Assembly: GCA_019745195.1 (NCBI GenBank)
Contig: JAIETL010000002.1
Coordinates: 1 to 64,000 of the forward strand
Reading direction: 5' to 3'
DNA: 64,000 nucleotides
From: Beijerinckiaceae bacterium
GTDB taxonomy: Bacteria > Pseudomonadota > Alphaproteobacteria > Rhizobiales > Beijerinckiaceae
Part shown: positions 51,875-60,505 of the stretch, piece after piece
Layout: each line of letters opens with the position of its first letter
Position numbering within the stretch: position 1 is the stretch's first letter
Translations under genes and position numbers: made by a program
The notes under the pieces: model-generated
Told to the model about the DNA's origin: nothing
The model's input: only the letters and a program-made list of their open reading frames with translations
The model's database searches: none

Positions 51875-54559
51875 ATGGCTGGAGCGAAGTGGGTCTACAC
51901 CTTTGGCGATGGCAAGGCGCAAGGCGATGCGGGGATGAAGAACCTGCTCGGCGGCAAGGGCGCCAACCTTGCCGAGATGAGCAATCTCGGCCTGCCCGTT
52001 CCGCCCGGCTTCACCATCACCACCGAGGTCTGCACCTGGTACTACGACAACGGCAAGCAGTTCCCGCCCGAGCTTGACGGACAGGCGAAAGCGGCGCTGG
52101 CCGAGATGGCCGCGCTCACCGGAAAGACCTTCGGCGACCCGGCCAATCCGCTTCTGGTGTCGGTGCGTTCGGGCGCGCGTGCCTCGATGCCGGGCATGAT
52201 GGACACCGTGCTCAATCTCGGCCTGAACGACGTCACCGTGGAGGCGGTGGCCAAGGCCTCCGGCGACGCCCGCTTCGCCTGGGACAGCTATCGCCGTTTC
52301 ATCACGATGTATTCCAATGTCGTGCTCGACGTCGACCACGGCCATTTCGAGGAGGCTCTCGAGGACTACAAGGAGCGCAAGGGCCTGCATCTCGACACCG
52401 ACCTGTCCGCCGATGACTGGAAGGTGCTGGTCGGCAGATACAAGGACATTGTGAAGAAGGCGCTCGGTTCCGACTTCCCGCAGGAACCGGAAGCCCAGCT
52501 CTGGGGCGCGGTCGGCGCGGTCTTCTCCTCCTGGATGAACGCGCGCGCGATCAAGTATCGCGAACTCAACAACATCCCCGCCGCCTGGGGCACGGCCGTC
52601 AACGTGCAGTCGATGGTGTTCGGCAATATGGGCGACACTTCGGCGACCGGCGTCGCCTTCACCCGCAATCCCTCGACTGGCGAGAATGCGCTCTATGGCG
52701 AGTTCCTGATCAACGCGCAGGGCGAGGACGTCGTCGCCGGCATCCGCACGCCGCAGGACATCACCGAGGCCGCCAAGAAGCAGGCCGGCTCCGACAAGCC
52801 CTCGATGGAGAAGGCGATGCCGGACGCCTATGCGGAGCTTGTCCGCATCTACGGCATCCTGGAGCGGCACTATCGCGACATGCAGGACATGGAATTCACC
52901 ATCCAGGAAGGCAAGCTCTGGATGCTGCAGACGCGCTCCGGCAAACGCACCGCCAAGGCTGCGCTGCGCATCGCGGTCGAACTCGCGACGGAGGGCCTGA
53001 TCACGCAGGATGAGGCGGTCGGCCGCGTCGAGCCCGGCGCGCTCGACCAGCTCCTGCATCCGACGATCGACCCCAAGGCCGAGCGCCGCATCCTGACCAC
53101 CGGCCTGCCGGCCTCGCCCGGCGCCGCCGCGGGCGAGATCGTCTTCAACTCGGACGACGCCGAGAACGCCAGGAAGGCCGGCCGCAAGGTCATCCTCGTC
53201 CGCGTCGAGACGAGCCCTGAGGACATTCACGGCATGCACGCCGCCGAAGGCATCCTGACCACGCGCGGCGGCATGACCTCGCATGCGGCGGTCGTCGCGC
53301 GCGGCATGGGCAAGCCCTGCGTCTCGGGCGCGGGCCAGATCCGTGTCGACTACGCCAAGGGCACGATGAGCGTGGGCGCCACCGTGCTCAAGGCCGGCGA
53401 CTTCATCACGATCGACGGCGGCGCCGGCCAGGTGATGCTCGGCGAGATCAAGATGCAGCAGCCGGAGCTGTCGGGCGAGTTCGGCACTCTGATGGGCTGG
53501 GCCGACAAGGTCCGCCGCCTGAAAGTCCGGGCCAATGCGGAGACGCCCGACGATGCGCGCACCGCCCGCGAGTTCGGCGCGGAAGGCATCGGGCTCTGCC
53601 GCACCGAGCACATGTTCTTCGACGAGGACCGCATCCAGCCGATGCGCGAGATGATTCTGGCGCATGACGACGCCGGCCGCCGCGCCGCGCTCGCCAAGCT
53701 CCTGCCGATGCAGCGCCAGGACTTCGTCCAGCTCTTCACCATCATGCAGGGCCTCCCCGTCACGATCCGCCTGCTCGATCCGCCGCTGCACGAGTTCCTG
53801 CCCCATGGCGAGGCCGAGATCGCCTCGGTCGCCAGCGCGCTCGGCGTCACGCCCGAGGCGCTCAAGCACCGCGCAGCCGAGCTGCACGAGTTCAACCCGA
53901 TGCTCGGTTTCCGCGGCGTCAGGCTCGCCATCGCCTATCCCGAGATCGCCGAGATGCAGGCGCGGGCTATCTTCGAGGCAGCCGTGATCGCGGCCAGGGA
54001 GACCGGCAAGCCGGTGATCCCGGAGGTCATGGTCCCGCTCGTCATGGGCGTCGCCGAGCTCGACCTCGTCAAGGCCCGGATCGACGCGATGGCCAAGGAG
54101 GTCATCGCGGAAAGCAAGACGGACCTGACCTACCAGGTCGGCACCATGATCGAGCTGCCGCGCGCCGCCCTGATGGCTAAAGAGATCGCCAGAAGCGCCG
54201 AATTCTTCTCTTTCGGCACCAACGACCTGACCCAGACGACGCTCGGCATCAGCCGCGACGACGCCGCCTCGTTCCTCGGCCCCTACACGCAGAAGGGCAT
54301 CCTGGCGCAGGATCCCTTCGTCACCATCGATCAGGAGGGTGTCGGCGAACTGGTGAAGCTGGCAGCCGAGCGCGGACGCGAGGCGCGGCCCGACATCAAG
54401 CTCGGCATCTGCGGCGAGCATGGCGGCGATCCCGCCTCGATCGGCTTCTGCGAGAGCATCGGGCTGGACTACGTCTCCTGCTCGCCCTTCCGCGTGCCGA
54501 TCGCGCGGCTGGCGGCGGCGCAGGCGGCGCTGGGGGCGGTGAAGCAGAAGGAAGGGTAG
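51875..54559 (+). CDS. ppdK: pyruvate, phosphate dikinase
   Basis: The protein has 894 residues from MAGAKWVYTFGDGKAQ with AAGAGG upstream. The N-terminal nucleotide-binding part contains LLGGKGANLAEMSNLGLPVPPG, the swivelling domain has the catalytic His near 470 (GGMTSHAAVVARGMGKPC), and the PEP/pyruvate barrel includes ALSVGLCRTEHMF-like GIGLCRTEHMFFDEDR and NPMLGFRGVRL. The reaction interconverts pyruvate, ATP and phosphate with PEP, AMP and PPi. It is probably used in gluconeogenesis or PPi-linked metabolism. Apparently monocistronic. Confidence 0.97.
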   Translation: MAGAKWVYTFGDGKAQGDAGMKNLLGGKGANLAEMSNLGLPVPPGFTITTEVCTWYYDNGKQFPPELDGQAKAALAEMAALTGKTFGDPANPLLVSVRSGARASMPGMMDTVLNLGLNDVTVEAVAKASGDARFAWDSYRRFITMYSNVVLDVDHGHFEEALEDYKERKGLHLDTDLSADDWKVLVGRYKDIVKKALGSDFPQEPEAQLWGAVGAVFSSWMNARAIKYRELNNIPAAWGTAVNVQSMVFGNMGDTSATGVAFTRNPSTGENALYGEFLINAQGEDVVAGIRTPQDITEAAKKQAGSDKPSMEKAMPDAYAELVRIYGILERHYRDMQDMEFTIQEGKLWMLQTRSGKRTAKAALRIAVELATEGLITQDEAVGRVEPGALDQLLHPTIDPKAERRILTTGLPASPGAAAGEIVFNSDDAENARKAGRKVILVRVETSPEDIHGMHAAEGILTTRGGMTSHAAVVARGMGKPCVSGAGQIRVDYAKGTMSVGATVLKAGDFITIDGGAGQVMLGEIKMQQPELSGEFGTLMGWADKVRRLKVRANAETPDDARTAREFGAEGIGLCRTEHMFFDEDRIQPMREMILAHDDAGRRAALAKLLPMQRQDFVQLFTIMQGLPVTIRLLDPPLHEFLPHGEAEIASVASALGVTPEALKHRAAELHEFNPMLGFRGVRLAIAYPEIAEMQARAIFEAAVIAARETGKPVIPEVMVPLVMGVAELDLVKARIDAMAKEVIAESKTDLTYQVGTMIELPRAALMAKEIARSAEFFSFGTNDLTQTTLGISRDDAASFLGPYTQKGILAQDPFVTIDQEGVGELVKLAAERGREARPDIKLGICGEHGGDPASIGFCESIGLDYVSCSPFRVPIARLAAAQAALGAVKQKEG

Positions 54560-54562
54560 GGC

Positions 54563-54949
54563 TCAGACCCGGAGGATCGGGCCGGGGTAGCGACTCACCA
54601 ACTCGTCGGCCGTCAAGAGCACGAGCCCTTCGACCGTCGCCTGAGCGACGAGCAGTCTGTCGAAAGGATCGCCGTGCAGGCGTGGCAGATCGAGAATGGC
54701 GAGGGCGTGCCGACCGGCGATCGGCAACTCCTCGTACCCATTGTCGAGAAGCTCCCTGCGGAGCACGCGCGGGTCGAGGACGAATTCGGCCCGCTTCAAC
54801 CCAGCTTTGATCGCGATTTCCCAGATACTTGCCGTGCTGAAGAAGAGATCGTTGCTTTCATCCTCGACGATGTCCAGCGCCTGCCCGGAGATCCGGTCGG
54901 ACCCCATCGCGAGCCAGATCAGAAGATGAGTATCGAGGAGGGCCTTCAC
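54563..54949 (-). CDS. PIN-domain toxin (VapC-like)
   Basis: The protein has 128 residues. PIN-domain acidic residues are visible: MKALLDTHLLIW (Asp6), a central IWEIAIK (Glu), HGDPFDRLLVAQA (Asp) and TADE near the end. It is predicted to be a ribonuclease toxin. The start overlaps the antitoxin stop by four bases (ATGA). It is convergent with ppdK. Confidence 0.9.
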   Translation of the reverse strand: MKALLDTHLLIWLAMGSDRISGQALDIVEDESNDLFFSTASIWEIAIKAGLKRAEFVLDPRVLRRELLDNGYEELPIAGRHALAILDLPRLHGDPFDRLLVAQATVEGLVLLTADELVSRYPGPILRV

Positions 54950-55191
54950 GCTTCGCCTTCGAACATCCGGGCAATCTCGTGGGCGTCCATCGTGTCGAAG
55001 TCGTCGGGGACCGATATTCGGCCTCTCATGAAGCCGATGCGACGCTTGGGGCGTTGCTCGGGCGCGTCGATCGGCAAGACTTTGACCATGGCCTTGCCTG
55101 ACTTCGCGATGATGAAGCCCTCGCCTTTGGCGGCCCGCTCGACGAGGCGCGACAGATGCGTCTTGGCCTGATGAATGTTGACGACGTCCAT
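54946..55191 (-). CDS. Phd/YefM-family antitoxin
   Basis: The protein has 81 residues. It begins MDVVNIHQAKTHLSRLVERA and has EGFIIAKSGKAMVKVLPI, the usual Phd DNA-binding fold. The C-terminal part (FMRGRISVPDDFD to EIARMFEGEA) should wrap the toxin. It precedes the PIN toxin gene. Confidence 0.9.
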   Translation of the reverse strand: MDVVNIHQAKTHLSRLVERAAKGEGFIIAKSGKAMVKVLPIDAPEQRPKRRIGFMRGRISVPDDFDTMDAHEIARMFEGEA

Positions 55192-55205
55192 CGCGTTGGT
55201 CCTGG

Positions 55206-55228
55206 TTTAGTTTACTGAACTTAGTTTA
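55206..55228. promoter_or_regulatory. operator/promoter candidate of the Phd-PIN module
   Basis: Direct repeats TTAGTTTA at 55207-55214 and 55221-55228, 14 bases apart, surround AGTT-TACTG-AACT, an imperfect inverted repeat. This AT-rich patch lies 15-37 bases before the antitoxin start and is a likely autoregulatory site, though it also faces the HAD gene on the other strand. Confidence 0.55.
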
Positions 55229-55264
55229 TCGTGACGCAGACGGCAATCAAGGAGCGCCGGCCGG

Positions 55265-55963
55265 ATGGCAGCCCTCACAACCATCGGCTTCGACGCCGAC
55301 GACACGCTCTGGCAGAACGAACAGTTCTTCAGGCTGACGGAGGACCGCTTCGTCTCACTGCTGGGCGCGCATGGCGAGGCCGCCGAGATTTCCGGCCGGC
55401 TGCTGGAGGCCGAGCGCCGCAACCTCGCTTTCTACGGCTTCGGCATCAAGGGTTTCGCCCTCTCGATGATCGAAAGCGCGATAGAGATCACGGGCGGGCG
55501 GGTGTCGACTTCGGCGATCGCCGAAATCCTCGGCTGGGGCCGCGAGATGCTGGACCACCCGGTCGAGACACTGCCGCATGTGCGCGAGACGCTTGAGACG
55601 CTGGCCGGCGATTACAAACTGGTGCTGATCACCAAGGGCGATCTCTTCGATCAGGAGCGCAAGCTCGCGGCCTCGGGGCTGGGCGAGCTGTTCGACGCGG
55701 TCGAGATCGTCAGCGACAAGAATGCCGCCACTTATGAGCGCATCTTCGCCCGCCATGGCGACGGCGCAAACCGCGCGATGATGGTCGGCAACTCGCTGAA
55801 ATCGGACATTTTGCCAGCGCTGGCGGCCGGCGCCTGGGCGGTGCATGTGCCCCACGAACTGACCTGGGCGCTGGAGCATGCCGAAGAGCCGGTGGGGGAG
55901 GGGAGGTATCGGAAGCTGGTCGATCTGGGCGGATTGGATGAGTTGGTGCGGGAGATCGGGTGA
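55265..55963 (+). CDS. HAD-superfamily hydrolase
   Basis: The protein has 232 residues. Motif I reads GFDADDTLWQN (two Asp), motif II VLITKGD, and motif III/IV MVGNSLKSDILPALAAG. An all-helical cap follows motif I. It is probably a phosphatase for a small metabolite. The gene stands between two toxin-antitoxin modules and is not part of either. Confidence 0.92.
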   Translation: MAALTTIGFDADDTLWQNEQFFRLTEDRFVSLLGAHGEAAEISGRLLEAERRNLAFYGFGIKGFALSMIESAIEITGGRVSTSAIAEILGWGREMLDHPVETLPHVRETLETLAGDYKLVLITKGDLFDQERKLAASGLGELFDAVEIVSDKNAATYERIFARHGDGANRAMMVGNSLKSDILPALAAGAWAVHVPHELTWALEHAEEPVGEGRYRKLVDLGGLDELVREIG

Positions 55964-55994
55964 AGATCCATTCTCCATTCAACAATCTTCCTTA

Positions 55995-56022
55995 TTGCTT
56001 TTTGCAATGAAATAGCTATAAT
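55995..56022 (+). promoter_or_regulatory. promoter and operator of the RelE/XRE module
   Basis: TTGCTT (55995-56000), a 16-base spacer and TATAAT (56017-56022) form a near-consensus sigma-70 promoter. TTGC-TTTTT-GCAA (55995-56007) overlaps the -35 and is a likely binding site for the HTH antitoxin. The start codon of the toxin gene lies only six bases after the -10. Confidence 0.7.
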
Positions 56023-56028
56023 CTCGCT

Positions 56029-56283
56029 ATGAAAGCTGTGACGTACAGCCGGGACGCTCTGAAGACGCTTCGGCGCATGCCTGCCAATATCGCGGCGAAT
56101 ATCCGGGCGAAGATCGAGCAGTACGCGGCCGATCCGGCCTCGCTGGCCAACAATGTCACATCGCTCAAGGGCGAGCCTGGCATGTTCCGGCTACGCGTGG
56201 GTGACTGGCGGGTCCTGTTCTCCGAGAGTGGAGAGGTGGTCGGGGTCATCAGGGTCGCGGCGCGCGGCTCGGTCTATGAGTAG
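56029..56283 (+). CDS. RelE/ParE-family toxin
   Basis: The protein has 84 residues with MKAVTYSRDALKTLRRMP, a central SLKGEPGMFRLRVGDWRVLFSE split by the conserved RLRVGDWR, and an end VIRVAARGSVYE. It is probably a ribosome-dependent mRNA interferase. It is transcribed first, before its antitoxin, the reverse of the usual order. No Shine-Dalgarno site is present and the promoter -10 abuts the ATG, so the mRNA may be leaderless. Confidence 0.9.
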   Translation: MKAVTYSRDALKTLRRMPANIAANIRAKIEQYAADPASLANNVTSLKGEPGMFRLRVGDWRVLFSESGEVVGVIRVAARGSVYE

Positions 56284-56295
56284 GAGGGACAGGCG

Positions 56296-56667
56296 ATGAA
56301 CGCCCAGATCATTATGACGCCCAATGGCGAGCGCATGGTCATGCTGCCCGAGGCGGATTATCGCCTGCTGCTGGCTGCGGCTGAGGATGCGAGCGACATG
56401 GCGGTCGTGCGGGCCTTTCGCGAGCGGCTCGCTGCCGGCGATGAGGAACTGCTGCCTGCAGCGCTGGTGGACCGCATCCTCACAGGCGAGAATCCGGTGC
56501 GCGTCTGGCGCGAGCATCGGGGCATGACGATCACCGAACTGGCGAAGACGGCCGGGTTGTCGCAGCCTTATCTTAGCCAGATCGAAAGCGGGGCGCGCCA
56601 GGGCACGACAGATACGCTCGCGGCGATCGCCGGGGCGCTTCGGCTGGAGATAGACGATCTCGTCTGA
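56296..56667 (+). CDS. XRE-family HTH antitoxin
   Basis: The protein has 123 residues. The helix-turn-helix is GMTITELAKTAGLSQPYLSQIESGARQGT. The N-terminal half (IIMTPNGERMVMLPEADYRLLLAAAE) is like antitoxin toxin-binding arms. A strong ribosome site (GGAGGGA) gives efficient translation relative to the toxin, consistent with antitoxin excess. Confidence 0.9.
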   Translation: MNAQIIMTPNGERMVMLPEADYRLLLAAAEDASDMAVVRAFRERLAAGDEELLPAALVDRILTGENPVRVWREHRGMTITELAKTAGLSQPYLSQIESGARQGTTDTLAAIAGALRLEIDDLV

Positions 56668-56901
56668 CGCGGCCGGCAAAATAGCCCCACGCTGGACCCC
56701 CCTCGTAAAACATGCTAGCTCCCCCATGTAAGACGAGATGCGGCCGGGTTCTGGCCATTCCTCCGCGCGGACACAAGGTCCGGTCGGCGGGCACGATTCA
56801 GATCCACCACACATCGACTACAAGACCAGAGCGAGGCGTCCGCGCGTCGAGCCCTGGGCCTCATCGAACACGCGGATCTGAAACGCAAGGACTATCCCGT
56901 T

Positions 56902-57111
56902 ATGGATAAGGGCACCGTCAAGTGGTTCAACGCCACCAAGGGCTATGGCTTCATCACCCCGTCTAACGGCGGGCAGGACATCTTCGTCCACATCAGCGCC
57001 GTCGAGCGCGCCGGCCTGCGCGAGCTGGTCGAGGGTCAGGTCGTCTCCTACGAGCTGATCGCCGATCGCAAGACCGGCAAGTCCTCGGCCGGCAACCTCG
57101 CCATCGCCTGA
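56902..57111 (+). CDS. cspA: cold-shock domain protein
   Basis: The protein has 69 residues with the standard [16 protein letters not shown] and [16 protein letters not shown] (RNP1 and RNP2). It is an RNA-binding single cold-shock domain protein. The upstream region of about 230 bases holds no gene and gives a long 5' leader, as is common for cold-regulated csp mRNAs. A DEAD-box helicase and IF-1 follow on the same strand. Confidence 0.96.
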   Translation: MDKGTVKWFNATKGYGFITPSNGGQDIFVHISAVERAGLRELVEGQVVSYELIADRKTGKSSAGNLAIA

Positions 57112-57121
57112 GACTTCCCCG

Positions 57122-57194
57122 GCCGGACGGCGCCTTTGCCCGTCCGGCTCACGACAAACCTGCCGGCGCTGTGGCTTAGCGGTTCGCCGGCAGG
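57122..57194 (+). other. two hairpins between cspA and the DEAD-box helicase
   Basis: GCCGGACGG/CCGTCCGGC (57122-57148, 9-base loop) and the perfect 10-bp stem CCTGCCGGCG/CGCCGGCAGG (57159-57194, 16-base loop) occupy the 178-base gap. Neither is followed by a T run, so simple termination is unlikely. They may be processing or temperature-sensitive leader structures. Confidence 0.6.
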
Positions 57195-57289
57195 ACCGAT
57201 CCTTAAGACTATCAGGCCGGGCGCAATCCGGCGGCACAGCCGAGACCCACATGTGCCCCTTGCGTCGCGGCGTCCGGAAAGACTAAGTT

Positions 57290-58762
57290 TTGACCAAATT
57301 CACCGACCTCGGCCTCGCCGAGCAGCTTCTCAAGGCGCTCGCCTCCGAAGGTTACGTCACGCCGACGCCGATCCAGGCGCAGGCGATCCCGCCGATCCTG
57401 CAGGGCCGCGACCTTCTCGGCGCCGCCCAGACCGGCACCGGCAAGACGGCGGCGTTCTCGCTGCCGCTGGTTCACCGGCTGCTCAACCAGCCGCGCCGGA
57501 TGCAGCCGCGCAGCGTGCGCGCGCTGATCCTGTCGCCGACGCGCGAGCTTGCTGCCCAGATCGAAAACTCGATCCGGACCTACGCCCAGTTCACCACGAT
57601 CAAGTCGACCGTGGTCTTCGGCGGCGTGCCCGTCGGCAAGCAGATCCGCGCGCTCGGCCAGACCGTCGACATCCTCGTCGCCACGCCCGGCCGCCTGCTC
57701 GATCTCGTCGACCAGCGCGCCGTCTCGCTGCGCGAGATCGAGTATCTCGTTCTCGACGAGGCCGACCAGATGCTGGACCTCGGCTTCATCCATGCGCTGC
57801 GCCGCATCGCCACGCTGATCCCGGCCAAGCGCCAGACTCTGCTGTTCTCGGCGACGATGCCCAAGCCGATCCGCGACATCGCCCAGGCCTATCTGACCGA
57901 CCCGGTCGAGGTTTCGGTCGCCCCCGTGGCGACCACGGCGGAGAAGGTCGACCAGCGCGTCATCTTCACCGATGCCGGCCAGAAGCCGGCGCTGCTGGCC
58001 AGGACCCTGAGCGTGCCCGAGATGGAGCGCGCCATCGTCTTCACCCGCACCAAGCACGGCGCCGACAAGGTCGTCCGCCAGCTCGAGGTCGCCGGCATCA
58101 AGTCGGCCGCGATCCATGGCAACAAGAGCCAGGGCCAGCGCGAGCGCGCGCTCGGCGCGTTCCGTGACGGCGAACTGCGCATCCTCGTCGCCACCGACAT
58201 CGCCGCGCGCGGCATCGATGTCGACGGCATCAGCCATGTCGTGCAGTTCGATCTGCCCAACGTGCCTGAGACCTATGTCCACCGCATCGGCCGCACCGCG
58301 CGCGCCGGCGCGTCGGGCATGGCGGTCGCCTTCTGCACACCCGAGGAGCGCGGCGACCTCGCGGCCATCGAGAAGCTGACCCGCGTCGCGGTGACACCCA
58401 TTGGCGAGGTTCCCTACTGGGATGGCCGCACCCCGAAGAAGCCGCCCCAGAACCAGGGTCGCGGCGGGCGCGGCCAGCAGAACGGAGGCGGCCGCGACCA
58501 TGGCCGGCCGTCCGGCCAGCGCCAGGGCTCGCCCAAGCCTTCGCATGCCGGCAAGCCCGCAGGCGGCTCCGGCCAGCGCGAGGCCCGCCAGGACTCGTCT
58601 CGTAAGGACGCGTCCCGCAACGACCGGCCGCCGCAGCGCAGCGAGGCTCCGAGCCAGCGAAAAGAGGGTGGAGCGGCCAAGGAAGGGCTTGGCGGCGTCG
58701 CGTTCTTGCAGCAAAGAACTCAGGCATCACGCACCAACGGCGCCCGGCGTCGCGCGAACTGA
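57290..58762 (+). CDS. DEAD-box RNA helicase
   Basis: The protein has 490 residues from a TTG start (MTKFTDLGLAEQLLKAL). The Q-motif is PTPIQAQAIPP; Walker A AQTGTGKTAAF; then PTRELAAQ, ATPGRLLDLV, DEADQMLDLGF, SATMPKPI, VFTRTKHGADKV, and VATDIAARGIDV with HRIGRTARAG. The Gly/Arg/Gln-rich C-terminal tail (from about 395) is an RNA-binding tail, and the family (DeaD/RhlE) unwinds RNA in ribosome assembly or decay. No ATG gives the Q-motif at its proper distance, so the TTG start is credible. Confidence 0.95.
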   Translation: MTKFTDLGLAEQLLKALASEGYVTPTPIQAQAIPPILQGRDLLGAAQTGTGKTAAFSLPLVHRLLNQPRRMQPRSVRALILSPTRELAAQIENSIRTYAQFTTIKSTVVFGGVPVGKQIRALGQTVDILVATPGRLLDLVDQRAVSLREIEYLVLDEADQMLDLGFIHALRRIATLIPAKRQTLLFSATMPKPIRDIAQAYLTDPVEVSVAPVATTAEKVDQRVIFTDAGQKPALLARTLSVPEMERAIVFTRTKHGADKVVRQLEVAGIKSAAIHGNKSQGQRERALGAFRDGELRILVATDIAARGIDVDGISHVVQFDLPNVPETYVHRIGRTARAGASGMAVAFCTPEERGDLAAIEKLTRVAVTPIGEVPYWDGRTPKKPPQNQGRGGRGQQNGGGRDHGRPSGQRQGSPKPSHAGKPAGGSGQREARQDSSRKDASRNDRPPQRSEAPSQRKEGGAAKEGLGGVAFLQQRTQASRTNGARRRAN

Positions 58763-58845
58763 CGCGCGGCAGGCCAGAAACGGAACGGATCGCCTCGTGA
58801 TGGCGGTCCGGTTCCAGCGCCAACGGGCACACGAAGGACGACAGA

Positions 58846-59118
58846 ATGGCTAAAGAAGAACTGCTCGAGTTCGACGGAACGGTGGTCGAAGTGCTGCCGG
58901 ACGGAAATTACCGGGTCAAGCTCGACAACGAGCACATCATCCTTGCCTATGCGGCCGGCAAGATGAAGAAGAACCGCATCCGCACAATCGCCGGCGACCG
59001 CGTCGTCGTCGAGATGTCGCCCTACGATCTCGATCGCGGCCGCATCAACTTCCGCCAGAAAACGGCAGGTCCGGCTCCGGGCGGCCCGCCGCGCAACCAG
59101 AACTTCCGTCGGCGCTGA
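58846..59118 (+). CDS. infA: translation initiation factor IF-1 family protein with C-terminal extension
   Basis: The protein has 90 residues; the S1-like fold [50 protein letters not shown] is typical of IF-1. It departs from the usual sequence at DGNYRV (NAMFRV in most) and by about 18 extra Gly/Pro/Arg residues at the C-terminus. It may be the paralogue rather than the housekeeping copy. A good ribosome site (GAAGGA) precedes the start. Confidence 0.85.
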   Translation: MAKEELLEFDGTVVEVLPDGNYRVKLDNEHIILAYAAGKMKKNRIRTIAGDRVVVEMSPYDLDRGRINFRQKTAGPAPGGPPRNQNFRRR

Positions 59119-59128
59119 GCGGCCGACC

Positions 59129-59401
59129 ATGCGCCTCTCGCAGGTCGAACTCGTTTTCGTGGCCGCGGGCGGCGCGCTTGGCGCCCTCGTCGGGCTGGCT
59201 GTCCAGAGCGGCTGGCTGGCCGGGTTCGCCGCGTCCTTCCCGCCCTTCGTCATCGTGCTGCTCGGGCTGGCCGTCATCGAGATCGTCGGCGGCTTCGCCA
59301 CGGGCCGGCCGCCGGGCCAGTTGGTCGCCATGCCGGCCCGCCTCGCGGCGTTTGCGCTGGGCCTCGGCGTGCTGGTGCTGATCACTGGCAAGCTGGCCTG
59401 A
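59129..59401 (+). CDS. small membrane protein, unknown
   Basis: The protein has 90 residues and three predicted helices (VELVFVAAGGALGALVGLA; FPPFVIVLLGLAVIEIVGG; LAAFALGLGVLVLITG). No conserved catalytic residue is seen. It starts ten bases after the IF-1 gene, so it may be in the same transcript. Function unknown. Confidence 0.7.
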   Translation: MRLSQVELVFVAAGGALGALVGLAVQSGWLAGFAASFPPFVIVLLGLAVIEIVGGFATGRPPGQLVAMPARLAAFALGLGVLVLITGKLA

Positions 59402-59502
59402 GACGGCTTGAGCGTCCCGCGACTGGGAAAATCGCAGCGACACGTTGAAACGGACATAGACTAGAGGCATGCTGACCTCACGTCGTCTTCGCGGGTGCGC
59501 GC

Positions 59503-59829
59503 ATGGCAGATGACCGAAAGGCAATAGTCACGAGGCGATCCCCTGCGCCAAACTCAAGCGTCGCGAAAGCGCGCGAATGGATCGACCTCGGGCTCGACAC
59601 CAGCGGACGCGTGTTGCGTGGGGGCGTCCCCATGATCCTCGGGGCCACGGGGTTCTCGGAACTTTTCGCTCCTGACTTCTTGTCGCAGATCGTCGTCGGG
59701 ACCGAGATGGCGATGGCGATGTTCGCGGGAGGGTGCGGATACTTCGGATTCTCCATCGCCCCCGGCATGACGCGCAGCAGCGCGTCAAAGCGCAAATCGC
59801 CACCTGCCAAAGGAGTTCGCGATGGCTGA
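59503..59829 (+). CDS. small hypothetical membrane-associated protein
   Basis: The protein has 108 residues. Basic N-terminus, then a hydrophobic stretch (VPMILGATGFSELFA; QIVVGTEMAMAMFAGGCGYFGF) without known motif, and a basic end. Its stop overlaps the next start by eight bases. I do not recognise it. Confidence 0.55.
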   Translation: MADDRKAIVTRRSPAPNSSVAKAREWIDLGLDTSGRVLRGGVPMILGATGFSELFAPDFLSQIVVGTEMAMAMFAGGCGYFGFSIAPGMTRSSASKRKSPPAKGVRDG

Positions 59830-60310
59830 TCCTGGCGAGCGATCCAAAGTGTCTCATAGCGGATACGCGATCGCTTCGGACACGAGAGCCATGGAGGACA
59901 GGGCGCCAGCTTCGACGCGCGCTGTTCTCGAAGCACCGGAAATGCATGATAAAACAAAAGACGAGGAACCGAGCGCCTTTGCCACGCTCATGTCGCCGCT
60001 CGGCATCGGGCTTGTGTTGATCGCTCTCGGTATCGCAATCCTGCAGCCTTGGAATTTTGTCGGCTTCCGCTTCGCGCTCGGCGGGCTTCTGATCGGCGCT
60101 GGCGTCAGGGCCCTGTTGTTCTGGCTGGACGCGCAATCCGCCGGGAGCCAAGACCCGGAATCGGGGACATCCAGTGCGGCTGCGGACGACGCGTTGCAAA
60201 TTCCCCTGCAGCTTTCGATTGCGGCGTCGGCCATCGCGTCTCCGGCCGCACCGGATTTCGAATTTGACGATCGGCGGGCGGGCGAGGTCTCAGCCAAGAG
60301 CGCGTATTGA
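59822..60310 (+). CDS. small hypothetical membrane protein
   Basis: The protein has 162 residues with a good ribosome site (AAAGGAG). Two helices occupy the centre (MSPLGIGLVLIALGIAILQP; LGGLLIGAGVRALLFWL). Flanking parts are polar and low-complexity. It is coupled to the preceding small gene. Function unknown. Confidence 0.6.
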   Translation: MADPGERSKVSHSGYAIASDTRAMEDRAPASTRAVLEAPEMHDKTKDEEPSAFATLMSPLGIGLVLIALGIAILQPWNFVGFRFALGGLLIGAGVRALLFWLDAQSAGSQDPESGTSSAAADDALQIPLQLSIAASAIASPAAPDFEFDDRRAGEVSAKSAY

Positions 60311-60412
60311 ACAACGGATTCAGTCCGATCGTCTGTGCTGCGCCGGAACTGCTAAAGTCAGACAAGATTGTCGTGATGAGACTGAGTTCGAACCGGACAT
60401 TTCCCTCCTGCC

Positions 60413-60445
60413 AAAAAAAGACCCCGGCGCGAGGCCGGGGTTTTC
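60413..60445 (-). terminator. intrinsic terminator of the repeat-protein gene
   Basis: The stem ACCCCGGC/GCCGGGGT with a GCGAG loop is followed, on the minus strand, by a T run (from CAAAAAAAG on the plus strand). On the plus strand it is followed by only four T, so it mainly serves the minus-strand gene stopping at 60506. Confidence 0.88.
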
Positions 60446-60505
60446 AAGTGGTCTTGTCCGTAGTGAAGGGTCGTCCAGAAACTCTCGTAGGCGTAGGCGT
60501 GGAAC

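Noticed and set aside
51551..54421. 956-residue open frame on the minus strand across ppdK
   Set aside because: It is antisense to a full-length pyruvate phosphate dikinase and its translation is Asp/Arg/His-rich low complexity, typical of the opposite strand of GC-rich genes.
56719..56901. In-frame upstream extension of cspA without a stop
   Set aside because: The frame is open back to 56719 but has no ATG, GTG or TTG start, and the canonical protein begins at 56902.
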